Shown: positions 34,901-46,474 of the stretch, one piece after another
Layout: each line of letters starts with the position of its first letter
Numbering within the stretch: the first letter of the stretch is position 1
NCBI RefSeq assembly: GCF_019578655.1
Contig: NC_063257.1
Coordinates: 25,933,939-25,997,938, forward strand
From: Ricinus communis
Taxonomy: Eukaryota; Streptophyta; Magnoliopsida; Malpighiales; Euphorbiaceae
DNA length: 64,000 nt
Reading direction: 5' to 3'
The notes under the pieces: generated by a model
Database searches by the model: none
Told to the model about the DNA's origin: nothing
The model's input: the letters and a program-made list of their open reading frames with translations, nothing else
Position numbers and translations under genes: made by a program

Positions 34901-37900
34901 GTTTATTTTCTCATATTTACAAATATACCCCTCTTACTGGATTACTTTTTCATATTAAAATATATGACCCTATCATAGGATTATTTTCTTATTCTCACAA
35001 ATGTACTGCTCTTACGGGGTTGTTTCTTATATTGATAAATACACCCCTCTTATAGGGTTGTTTTCTCATATTAGAAAGTATACCCCTATTACTAGGTTGT
35101 TTTCTCATATTCACAAATAAACCCCTCTTAAGGGTTGTTTGCTAATATTGAGAAACATACCCCTCTTATGGGGTTGTTTTCTCATATTTACAAACATAGC
35201 ATGTTTACGCTGTTGTTTACTCATACTCACAAATATACCCCTATTATGGGGTTATTTTCTCATTCTCACAAATATACCCATTCTACACGGTTGCTTTTTC
35301 ATGGTCACAAATAAATTCCTATTACGGGGTTGTATTCTAATATTCACAAATATACTTCTCTTACGGGGTTGATTTCTTATAGTCATAAATACACCCTTTT
35401 ACGGTGTTGGTTTCTCATATTCACAAATATATCCCTCTTACATGGTTCTTTTATGATACTCACAAATATGTCTCTTGCGGGGTTATTTTTACATATTTAC
35501 AAATACACCCCTCCTATGGGATTGCTTTCTCATATACATACCCCTATTATGGTGTTATTTCCACATCCTTGTAAATATTACCACACTTACAGGGTTATTT
35601 TCTTATATTGATAAGTACACCTCCTCTTATGGGGTTGTTTTCTCATATTAAAAAATATACTACTATTATGAGGTTGTTTCTTCATATTCACAAATATACC
35701 CCTTTTACGGGGTTGTTTTCTCATACTAAAAATATACCGTTTTTAAAGGGTTATTTTCTCGTACTCACAAATATACCCCTCTTATGGGGCTGTTTTGTTA
35801 TATTGATAAATATACCCCTTTTACGAGCTTATTCTCTTATAATGACAAATATATCCCTCATATCCGGTTGTTTTCTCATATGGACAAACATACCCCTCTC
35901 ATGAGGTTATTTTCTCATATTAAAAAATATAGCTCTTTTACGGGGTTGTTTTCTTATACTCACAAATATACTGCTCTTACGAGGTTAATTTCTCATATTC
36001 ACCAATATACAACTCTTACGGGATTGATTTCTCATATACATAAATATACCTCTTTTATGATATTATTTTCTCACACTTACAAATATACCCGACTTACAGG
36101 ATTGTTTTCTTATAATGACAAATATACCCCTCTTACAAGGTTGTTTTTTCATTTTTAAAAATTTACCCCTTTTATGGGGTTATTTTCTAATACTCACAAA
36201 TACATCCCTCTTATGGATTTGTTTTCTAAAATTCACAAATCTACCCTCTTATGGGGTTGATTTCTCATGTTCATAAATAAATCCCTATTGTAGGGTTACT
36301 TTCTCATACTCATAAATATACTGCTCTTATGTGGTTATTTTCTCATATTCACAATTATACCCCTCTTATGGGGTTATTTTTCCATATTCACAAATATACA
36401 CCTCTTACGGGGCTGTTTTCTAATATTGAAAAATATACCCCTCTTACGGGGTTGTTTTCTCATATTCACAAATATAGTTCTTTACGCGATTGTTTTCCCA
36501 TACTCAAAAATATACCCCTCATACAGGATTGATTTCCCATATTAACAAATATACCCCTCTTACAAAGTTGATTTCCCATATTCATAAATACACCGCTTCT
36601 ACAGTGTTGTTTTGTCAAACTCACAAATATGCCCGACTTACAAGGTTATTTCTTATATTGACACATACACCCCTCTTATGGGGTTATATTCTCATATTCA
36701 TAAATAGACCCCTTACATGGCGTTGTTTTATGATAATCACACGTATACCCCTATTACGAGGTCCTTTTCTAATATTCACAATATACTCCTCTTTTGCTGT
36801 TGTTTTCTCATATTCACAAATATGCCCCTCTTACGAGGTTGGTTTCTCCTATTCATAAATAGACCCCTTTTACGGTGCTTTTCTCTCACACTCACAAATA
36901 TACCCCTTTTATGCAGTTCATTTTTCATAGTCACAAATAAACCCCTTATTACGAGGTTGTTTTCTCATATTCATAAATAAACCCTTATATGGAGTTGTTT
37001 TGTGATACAAACATATATACCCCTTATTTAGGGTTATTTTCTCATATTCCTAAATATACCCCTATTCTAGGGTTTCTTTCTCATATTAAGAAATATAACC
37101 CTATTATGGAGTTATTTTCTCATTCTCACAAATATACTGCTCTTACGGTGTTGTTGTCTTATATTGACAAGTATACCCTTTTACAGGGTTATATTCTCAT
37201 ATTAAAAAATATACCCCTATTACGAGGTTGTTTTCTTATATTCACAAATACACCTCTCTTACTAGGTTTTTTTCTCATATTCATAAATATACCTCTCTTA
37301 TGGGGTTGTTTTCAAATATGGAGAAAAAGTACGGCACTTACAGGGTTGTTTTGTCATATTTATAAATATAGCCCATTTATGCGGTTGTTTTCTCATGCTC
37401 ACAAATATACCCCTATTATGGGATTATTTTCTAATTCTCATAGATATACCCCTTTTATGCAGTTGGTTTTTTCATAGTCACAAAATAAACCCCTCTTATA
37501 GGATTATTTTCTCATATTCATAAATATACCCCTCTTACGAGGTTATTTTCTCATATTAAAAAATATACCCCTATTACGAGGTTATTTTCTCATATTCATA
37601 AATATACCCCTCTTACGAGGTTGTTTTCTCATATTCACAAATATACCCCTCTTCTGGAGTTCATTTCTGATATTCATAAATAGACCCCTTTCACGATGTT
37701 GTTTTCTCATACTCACAAATATACCCCTCTTACGGGGTTATTTTCTCATATTCACAAATATACCCCTCTTACACGGTTGATTTCTCATATTCATAAATAT
37801 ACCCCTTTTGCGGCGTTATTTCCTCATACACAGAAATATACTTGACTTACTAGGTTGTTTTCTTATAATGACAAATATATCCTTCTTACAGGATTGTTTT

Positions 37901-40327
37901 CTCATTTTAAAAAATATACCCCTTTTATGGGGTTATTCTCTAATACTCACAAATACACCCCTCTTTCGGGTTTGTTTTCTCATATTCATAAATATGCCCC
38001 TCTTATGGGGTTGCTTTCTCATATTAAGAAATATACCCCTCTTACCGGGTTGCTTTCTTATATTAAGAAATATACTCCTATTATGGGGTTAGTTTCTCAT
38101 TATCACAAATATACCGCTCTTACGGAATTGTTTTGTTATATTAACAAACACACCTCTTTTATAGGGTTGCTTTCCCATATTCACAAATATAGCTTTCTTA
38201 TAGGGTTGTTTTCTCATATTCATAAATATACCCCTCTTACGGGGTTATTTTCTAATATTGACAAAATATACCCATCTTGTGGGATTATTTTCTCATATTC
38301 ATAAATATAGCCCGTTTATGCGGTTGTTTTCTCATACTCACAAACATACCTGTATTATGGGATTATTTTATCATTCTCACACATATATCCCCTTTTATGC
38401 GGTTAATTTTTCATAGTCACAAATAAACCCCTCTTACGGGGTTGTTTTCTCATATTTATAAATAAACCCCTTATATGGAGTTGTTTTGTGATACTCACAT
38501 ATATACTCTTTATATGAGGTTATTTTCTCATATTCATAGATATACCCCTATTCCGGGGTTCCTTTCTCATATTAAGAAATATAACCTTATTATGGAGTTA
38601 TTTTCTCATTCTCAAAAATATACTGCTCTTACGGTGTTGTCTTATATTGACAAGTACACCCCTCTAACGGGGTTATATTTTCATATTAAAAAATATACCC
38701 TATTACGAGGGTTCCTTCCTCATATTAAGAAATATAACCTTATTATGGAGTTATTTTCTCATTCTAAAAAATATACTGCTCTTACTGTGTTGTTGTCTTA
38801 TATTGACAAGTACACCCCTCTTACGGGGTTATATTTTCATATTATAAAATATACCCTATTACGAGGTTATTTTCTCACATTCACAAATATACCCCTCTTA
38901 CTTGGTTGTTTTCTCATATTCATAAATATACCCCTATTACGGGGTTGTTTTCTAATATTGACAAATATACCCCTCTTACGGGTTTGTCTTCTCATATTCA
39001 TAAATATACCTCCTATTACGAGGTTTATTTCTCATATTCATAAATATACCCCTCTTACTGGATTGTTTTCTTGTATTCACAAATATACCCCTCTTACGGG
39101 GTTGCTTTCTCATATTAAGAAATATATCCCTATTATGGGGTTATTTTATCAATCTCACAAATATATCGCTCTTACGAGGTTGTATTCTTATATTGACAAA
39201 TACACCCCCCTTACAGGGTTGTTTTCACAAATTAAAAAATTTACCACTTTTATGGGCTTTTTCTCTCGTACTCACAAATATACCCCTCTTATAGGGTTGT
39301 TTTGTTATATTGATAAATATACCCCTTTTACGGGTTTTTCTCTTATACTCACAAATATACCCCTCCTACCGGATTGTTTTCTAATATTGATGAATATACC
39401 TCTTTTACGGTGTTTGTTTCTCGTATTAAGAAATATACTTCTTTTAAGGGGTTGTTTTCTCATACTAACAAACCTACCAATCTTACGAGGTTTTTTTCTC
39501 ATATTCACAAATATACTCCTCTTATGGGATTGATTTCTCATATTCATAAATACCCCCTTTTTACAGCATTATTTTCTCATACTCATAAATATATTCGACT
39601 TACGGGGTTGTGTTTTCTTTTATCGACAAATACACCCCTCATACGAGGTTGTTTTCTCATATTCATAAATAGACCCCTCATACGGCATTTTTTTATGATA
39701 CTCACAAGTATACCCCTCTTACAAGATAATTTTCTCATATTCACAAGTATACCCCTCTCACAGGTTTGTTTTCTAATACTGACAAGTATACCCCTCTTAT
39801 GGGCTTGTTTTCTCATATTAACAAATATAGCTCATATACGCGATTGTTTTGACATACTCACAAATATACCCCTCGTACGGGGTTGCTTTCTCATATTCAT
39901 AAATAAACCCCTTATATGGAGATATTTTATAATACTGACATATATACCCCTTTAACAGGGTTGTTTTCTCATATTCACAAATGTATCCCTCTTACGGGAA
40001 TCCTTTCTTATATTAAGAAATATACCTCTATTATGTAGTTATTTTCTCATTCTCATAAATATGCTGCTCTTATAGTGTTGTTGTCTTAAATTGACAAATA
40101 CACCCCTCTTACAAGGTTATATTCTCATATGAAAAAATACACCTTTATTACGCTGTTGTTTTCTCATATTCACAAATATACCGCTCTTACGGGGCGTTTT
40201 CTCATATTCATAAATATACCCCTCTTATGGGGTGCTTTTCTAATATTGACAAATATACCCCTCTGACGGGTTTGTTTTCTCATATTCATAAATATAGACC
40301 TTCTATAGGGTTATTTTATAATACTTG
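31982..40327. repeat. 39-bp satellite array, main block
   Basis: About 214 tandem monomers of 39 bp, consensus ACAAATATACCCCTCTTACG plus GGGTTGTTTTCTCATATTC (first 20 and last 19 bases). Period checked at 32281 to 32320. Each monomer has a small inverted repeat ACCCC, TCTTAC, GGGGT. Because 39 is 13 codons, long reading frames arise by chance in several frames. Monomers differ at many positions, and ordered groups of variants recur (see findings). Confidence 0.95.
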
Positions 40328-41780
40328 TGATGAGCATAGTTTTACACATATTTGCTTGCATATTATTGCGTATGTTCTTAGCAATTATTGTGCTTTTATT
40401 CCCAGATCACCCGTGTTTTGTGTTCTTTTGCATTTCAGGAACATTTATAGGACCATCATCGGTGTTTAAGCAATTATAGATCAATACGTGCGGAAACGGA
40501 CGAGAATTCATCAATATCGGACAAGAGCCCGCAATGCATACATTGAGCACGGCCTGGACTCTGGCCGTGCTCAACCATTGGCTTTGATTCTTGACTTTTG
40601 CATTTTGGGCACGGTTTCCGTAGCCACCACGACTTTCAGCACGGCCTGTGGTGGCCAACACGGGGAGCATCACGGCCGTGGTGAGACCCTAATTGGTGAG
40701 ATCCACAGTTTTAGCACGGCCTGGACTTCGGCCGTGCTGAGTTAAATATATAAGAAAAATGAATTTTTCTTAGAAAGAAGAGGAAAAAGAGTGACATAGA
40801 GCCCTAGCGGCTGGTTCGGTTTCTGCACAGTATTGAGTGCGAGAGAGAGTTGCGGGGAGTAAGAATCCCAGAATCATAAGGTTCCGAGTGCAAAACCGTA
40901 GTGGAAGCAATTCAAGAGGCATTTTGGGAGATTAATCAAAGTGTAGATCCAGATTTGGAGCTGTTCATCCAATTCGAGAGAAAAGGGTGTACATGTTTTA
41001 TTTTCATTATTCTTTCATTGTAATTGATTTCCTAGATTGTTTTAAACATGAACATGTCTAGCTAGACTGATTTAATCCATTGGGATTTCTTTACTATGTT
41101 GGCTTGATATTATATTGTTGGATTGTTTGGGTTAATTTTGTATTCTTCTTATTTTCAATATTAATAAGATAATGCACTATTCATGAGACGTTGTGAATTG
41201 TGATGTTTATATTGCTTTATGAGATTGAGAAATCCGTTTGGCAATTGGAATTTTAAATAGCAAGAACTGGTTAATAATCGCTTAGAGATAAGGATAGTTA
41301 ACTAGCCAGATTAAGAATTAACAAAGCTTAATAGAGGCGGATTAAAGCTTAATGCTAATTTAAAAATCAATCGTTAGGAAGAGATTCCAACTTTAGGTTA
41401 GTAGGTTTAGGAATTCGGTTATCTCGAGAGAGAAACTGAATTCGGTTAAGAATTCGTCCACGGGTAGCATAATTAGACTCACCGATCCTTTATCTTTTGT
41501 TCGATTGCCAACTAGTTTAGATTCCCTTTGGGTTAGTCTTCTTGTCTTGATTATTTCATTTATCAATTACTCCTGCATCTCCCTCGGAACTTAGCTTGTA
41601 GTTAATAGTTAGTTTAGAAATTATTCATTATCCATTTTAGGTTAATATAACAAAGAACAAAGGAGTAACTCTGGGCTTTCACTTTCCCGAGGAATACGAC
41701 CTTGATACTCGCCACTAGTACTAGACTGCATCGATAGGTACACTGCCTTAGATTGTAGCTAACACGATTAGCACACATCA
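40328..41780 (+). repeat. 5' LTR of element E
   Basis: TGATGAGCATAG to GCACACATCA, matching 45009-46474 closely. Confidence 0.94.
40543..40754 (+). promoter_or_regulatory. CACGG hairpin cluster and TATA box, 5' LTR of E
   Basis: Nine CACGG/CCGTG pentamers in about 200 bp. Hairpin 1: TTGAGCACGGCC (40543-40554), 8-nt loop TGGACTCT, GGCCGTGCTCAA (40563-40574), a perfect 12-bp stem. Hairpin 2: AGCACGGCC (40713-40721), loop TGGACTTC, GGCCGTGCT (40730-40738). TATATAAG follows at 40747-40754. Confidence 0.85.
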
Positions 41781-41786
41781 AGTTTT

Positions 41787-41804
41787 TGGCGCCGTTGCCG
41801 AGGA
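41787..41804 (+). promoter_or_regulatory. Primer-binding site of E
   Basis: TGGCGCCGTTGCCGAGGA, one mismatch from the tRNA-Asp-type site, 6 bp after the LTR. Confidence 0.9.
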
Positions 41805-41971
41805 ATGTTTGAAAACTAGAGTGAAATTTGCTATTTGTTAATTTAGCCATTTTTTTTGCTTTCTTATTATTTTATGATTTTTATTTTTATTTATTTAATT
41901 ATTTTATTTTATTTGTACATATTTATTTCGTTTAAGTTTATGATTCAGATAGTGAATGATAAGGAGGTTCA

Positions 41972-42720
41972 ATGCTAAATTCAAACTCTTTGTATGACAT
42001 ATTGGAAAATGGAATCAGGAACCAAGAGAGTGTTAAAAATTGGGATGCCCGAGCATCTTTAGATGCTCGAGTGAAATCGTTTTGCAGGGCTACCGATCAA
42101 CTCTCTTCTCCTATCCTTTCATCTCAAGTCTTTTATGAATTTTGTTGTGGTTTACATGTGTATAATGATTGTCCATTGTATAGTGATGTTGCTCATTGTT
42201 CTTATAGCGTGAGCGAGGTGAATTATACGGGAAGTTGGCCAAATGACTCGTATGGAAGCACCTACAATCAAGAGTGGAGCACTCATTCACCCTTTGGATG
42301 GAGCTTAGATGGCCAAGAACCACTAGGAATTCAACAACTACATCAGCAGCCTAATCTTGCACCTTCAACTCAAGATGAAGAGTTAGTGTCAGAGGAGCTG
42401 ATGATGAGGTTCATAACAAGTCTTGAGGAAAGATTCCAACAAACAGAGAGGGTACTAAAAGGTCAACAAGCCTCAATTAAGAACATAGAGCATCAAGTAG
42501 GCATGATCTTTCAATTACTAGCGGCAGAACAATGGGGAACTCCATCAAACACTACTTAATCTGAGGAGCATTTGAGCGCCATCACTTTGCGTTCAGGAGA
42601 GAATTTTTCTAGTTTATCTACTATGTTTGACGATAATGCTTCTGTGCAGGATGATTTCTTGAACATGGAGATGGAACCAGAAAAGGAAGAGGCGAACATA
42701 ATTCCTCTGAAAGACTATCA
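41972..42720 (+). pseudogene. gag C-terminal fragment of element E
   Basis: An open frame of 195 codons, then a stop at 42557-42559 (former Glu/Gln region) and continued reading to a PLKDYQ end at 42720. Same layout as D: Cys-rich FCCGLH block near residue 60, Gln-rich helix (about residues 140-185), ITLRSGE linker after the stop. The gag core is absent. The ATG sits in the same context (GGTTCAATGCTAAATTC) as in D, so the short protein may be the designed product of this subfamily. Confidence 0.75.
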
Positions 42721-43174
42721 ATAGGAATGTACAGTTAATGATGCTGAGTTGTAGTTAGAGGAATTGTTGGTAGATTTTCTACAAGTCCCTTCGACGATGG
42801 AAGATGAGCACGAGTTATCCAATGAAGAAGTCTTGGAGGAGCTCGAGTTTTTCCTAGCAAGTGAACCAAGCCAAGGACTGAAGAAAACCATCAACACTCC
42901 TGAAGAAATCGCCCAACCGTCGATCCTTCCAATTGTTAAAACTCCAGCTTTCAAATTGGAAAAGCCCCTAGAGCATTATGACTACGTGCAAATATATGAG
43001 GAGCAAGTTTTGCCCATCATACTGGCAGCTTGCTTGACTGTCGGGAAGAGGAAGTTGACGATTATCCCTCTAAGCGGATATTTGAAGCCATTTGCTTGGA
43101 AGAAGGATGGATGGTCGCCAATCCCTACTCTTTGCTTTTCACCATGAGTCCAGCTAAGAAGACTCATCACATCA
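42721..43174 (+). pseudogene. Linker and RT-start remnant of E
   Basis: The reading frame 42764-43147 contains DEHELSNEEVLEELEF, then VLPIILAACLT and YLKPFAWKKDGW, the last resembling the beginning of a gypsy reverse transcriptase. A second frame (43030-43257) is also open, as in D. Two TAG stops lie at 42721 and about 42752. No polymerase motifs remain. Confidence 0.6.
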
Positions 43175-43204
43175 AAAAGAAGCGCTTTTGGGAGGCACCC
43201 CAAA
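43175..43204 (+). other. Post-pol hairpin box of E
   Basis: AAGAAGCGCTT, then TTGGG, loop AGGCAC, CCCAA. Confidence 0.78.
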
Positions 43205-43490
43205 CTTTATCTTTAATCTTTAATATTTTAACCTTTTGTTTTGAAACATTTTATTAGTTTTAGTTTTCATATTTTCAGTTTCGATTTTATTTCTTTATTT
43301 TATTATTTTGATTGTGAGGAGGCCTTTGAATTTCCACAACATCGAGCGTCGATGGATGATCAGGCGATCCCCTAGATCTTTTTATTTTTATGCATTTATT
43401 TACTTTATTTTTCATACATGTCATGCACTTGGATTGTATTGCCTTTGTTCTCTTAGTTGAGCATTCCATGCAGGGTATCCATAACATTTT

Positions 43491-43523
43491 ACACTGAGGA
43501 CAGTGTGTTCTTCAAGTGTGGGG
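43491..43523 (+). promoter_or_regulatory. Internal hairpin and purine tract of E
   Basis: ACACT, loop GAGGAC, AGTGT (43491-43506), then AAGTGTGGGG (43514-43523). Confidence 0.85.
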
Positions 43524-44969
43524 TGCTTATGGGTAAACCTTAATCTCTCATATGTTTTTTTTTAATATATCTGAAATTGCTATGGCTAGGTGTTGTGTAT
43601 TTTTAGGGGATGTTAGGACACTGTGTTTTTATGCACTTAAGTATGCTATTTTTGAGCTGATTGATGACTTGATTTACAGAATTGTAATTGTCCTTGGAAA
43701 ACAATTTATGGTGTTTTACACATCAACCCTGCTGGGTTAAACCGGTGTTATTTAAATGTTTTTTCGAATTGTCGAATTTTAACTTAGAACGTTGATAATA
43801 TCATATGCATGTGTTTCTTAAGTAATGATTCAAATAATGATGTTGCGAACCAACTGCACCTAATACCACACCTAAAAGTGAGATTTTGAGCCAGTTGAGC
43901 ATTCATTATACTTATGCTCTTTATATTTCTTGTTTGAGTGTGCATTGTACTTAACTTTGCTTCTAGAACTTGCTTTGTAATGTGTGTTGAAGTTACATGA
44001 ATATTGCAAATACCATGAGATGATTTGGGCGATTTAGGATTCACCATATTGACCAAAAGCCTATCACCTTATGTTTCCATTAGTTAGCAAGTTTTTGAGC
44101 CTTAACCTTTTCTTCATAATCTACACCTATACACTTCAATTATACCATTCTTTACATTTATCTTTCCTTTACCCTTATGCTGGAATTTCTTTCTGTGATT
44201 TATTCAACTTTATGTGGGATTAAAAGCTAGTTGCTATGTTGGTAAATTCACTAAATCTTTTTGATATTTTAAATGCTCCCTTTAATCCAATTTGTATTTG
44301 TTATTCTTTATGTTTATTCGAGTTGTATGCAGTGGTCGCTAATAAGCTGCTAGTTCATTGTGAAAAAAATAATAATAAATAAAAGAAGAAAAAAAAAGAA
44401 TATATAATAAACAAATCTCTTTAATTATTTATCTTTTTATTGGATTTAGAGCATTTGCGAGCATTATTCTATGAAGTAAGGATTTTAGTGAATGATTCTT
44501 TTTGTGATCTTAGGCATTTAATCCTTTGAGCATATACTATTGTTTATCGCACGAATTCCAGCACTTTCACATTTCTGTCCAAATCTCCATACCTTTACCT
44601 TAGCCCCATTACAACCTTGGTAAAGACCCTTTGATTTTGGTATTTACTTATTCACAATAGCGAAGATATGATTTATGAGCAAGCTTATGGTGAGCGGGTC
44701 TTGTGCATTTGCTTTGAGGGATTTGTTATTTACCTAATATACACTTTGAGCGACTTGAGTGATCCCTGTGAGGCATTGGTTCATGATGTTTGTGTTGAGT
44801 TGTCATTTAAGTTACTCATGCATTAATATTATTTCCATTCTTTGTTAATGATTTGCAATTTGATTCATAGTTGAGTATCCTTTGAGATGTGTTGAATACT
44901 ATCTGTTGTGGACTAGGGGCATAAATTGTAAGGAATTGCTAACTGTAGTTTTATGGGGCGAGTTGTTAA
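43524..44969 (+). other. 3' noncoding region of E
   Basis: AT-rich, no ORF of note. Shared box at 44590-44640 (CCCCATTACAACCTTGGTAAA core). TCTAGAACTTGCTTTGTAATG near 43967. Confidence 0.65.
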
Positions 44970-45003
44970 TTGCTTGAGGACAAGCAATAGCTTAAGTGTG
45001 GGG
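44970..45003 (+). promoter_or_regulatory. Terminal hairpin and polypurine tract of E
   Basis: TTGCTT, loop GAGGAC, AAGCAA (44970-44987), then AAGTGTGGGG (44994-45003), 5 bp before the LTR. Confidence 0.9.
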
Positions 45004-45008
45004 TAATT

Positions 45009-46474
45009 TGATGAGCATAGTTTTACACATATTTGCTTGCATATTATTGCGTATGTTCTTAGCAATTATTGTGCTTTTATTCCCAGATCACCCGTGTTTT
45101 GTGTTCTTTTGCATTTTAGGAACATTTATAGGACCATCATCGGTGTTTAAGCAATTATAGATCAATACGTGCGGAAACGGACGAGAATTCATCAATATCG
45201 GACAAGAGCCCGCAATGCATACATTGAGCACGGCCTGGACTCTGGCCGTGCTCAACCATTGGCTTTGATTCTTGAATTTTGCACTTTGGGCACGGTTTCC
45301 GTAGCCACCACGGCCTTCAGCACGACCCGTGGTGGCCAACACAGGGAGCATCATGGCCGTGGTGAGACCCTACTTGGTGAGATCCACAGTTTCGGCCGGC
45401 ACGGACTTGGCCGTCTTGACCTTGAACACGGCCGTGCTGAGTTAAATATATAAGAAAAATGAATTTTTCTTAGAAAGAAGAGGAAAAAGAGTGACATAGA
45501 GCCCTAGCGGCTGGTTCTGCACAGTATTGAGTGCGAGAGAGAGTTGCGGGGAGTAAGAATCCCGGAATCACAAGGTTCCGAGTGTAAAACCGTAGTGGAA
45601 GCAATTCAAGAGGCAGTTTGGGAGATTAATCAAAGTGTAGATCCAGATTTGGAGCTGTTCATCCAATTCGAGAGAAAAGGGTGTACATGTTTTATTTTCA
45701 TTATTCTTTCATTGTAATTGATTTCCTAGATTGTTTTAAACATGAACATGTTTAGCTAGACTGATTTAATCCATTGGGATTTCTTTACTATGTTGGCTTG
45801 ATATTATATTGTTGGATTGTTTGGGTTAATTTTGTATTCTTCTTATTTTCAATATTAATAAGATAATGCACTATTCATGAGATGTTGTGAATTGTGATGT
45901 TTAGATTGCTTTATGAGATTCAGAAATCCGTTTGGCAATTGGAATTTTGAATAGCAAGAACTGGTTAATAATCGCTTAGAGATAAAGATAGTTAACTAGC
46001 CGGATTAAGAATTAACAAAGCTTAATAGAGGCGGATTAAAGCTTAATGCTAATTTAAGAATCAATCGTTAGGAAGAGATTCCAACTTTAGGTTAGTAGGT
46101 TTAGAAATTCGGTTATCTCGAGAGAGAAACCGAATTCGGTTAAGAATTCGTCCACGGGTAGCATAATTAGACTCACCGATCCTTTATCTTTTGTTCGGTT
46201 GCCAACTAGTTTAGATTCCCTTTGGGTTTGTCTTCTTGTCTTGATTATTTCATTTATCAATTACTCCTGCATCTCCCTCGGAACTTAGCTTGTAGTTAAT
46301 AGTTAGTTTAGAAATTATTCATTATCCATTTTAGGTTAATATAACAAAGAACAAAGGAGTAACTCTGGGCTTTCACTTTCCCAAGGAATACGACCTTGAT
46401 ACTCGCCACTAGTGCTAGACTGCATCGATAGGTACACTGCCTTAGATTGTAGCTAACACGATTAGCGCACATCA
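45009..46474 (+). repeat. 3' LTR of element E
   Basis: Partner of 40328-41780. Differences concentrate in the CACGG cluster (45227-45442), where the last hairpin is rearranged and about 16 bp longer. TATATAAG at 45447-45454. Confidence 0.94.

Larger units (their letters stand above)
40328..46474 (+). mobile_element. Gypsy element E, non-autonomous, in the satellite
   Basis: Two LTRs (40328-41780 and 45009-46474) and a perfect target duplication ACTTG (40323-40327 and 46475-46479). Satellite lies on both sides. Internal order: tRNA-Asp primer-binding site, gag C-terminal fragment, linker/RT-start remnant, post-pol box, internal hairpin/purine tract, noncoding region, terminal hairpin/purine tract. 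Gag core, protease and almost all of pol are missing. LTRs are very similar outside the CACGG cluster, so it is comparatively young. Confidence 0.95.

Noticed and set aside
38475..39533. A 352-codon gene in the satellite
   Set aside because: Pure 13-residue repeats, several frames open at once on both strands, no conserved start. A period effect.
31982..40327. CRISPR-like array of direct repeats
   Set aside because: Monomers abut with no unique spacers, the DNA is plant-type, and no cas gene is near. It is a satellite.
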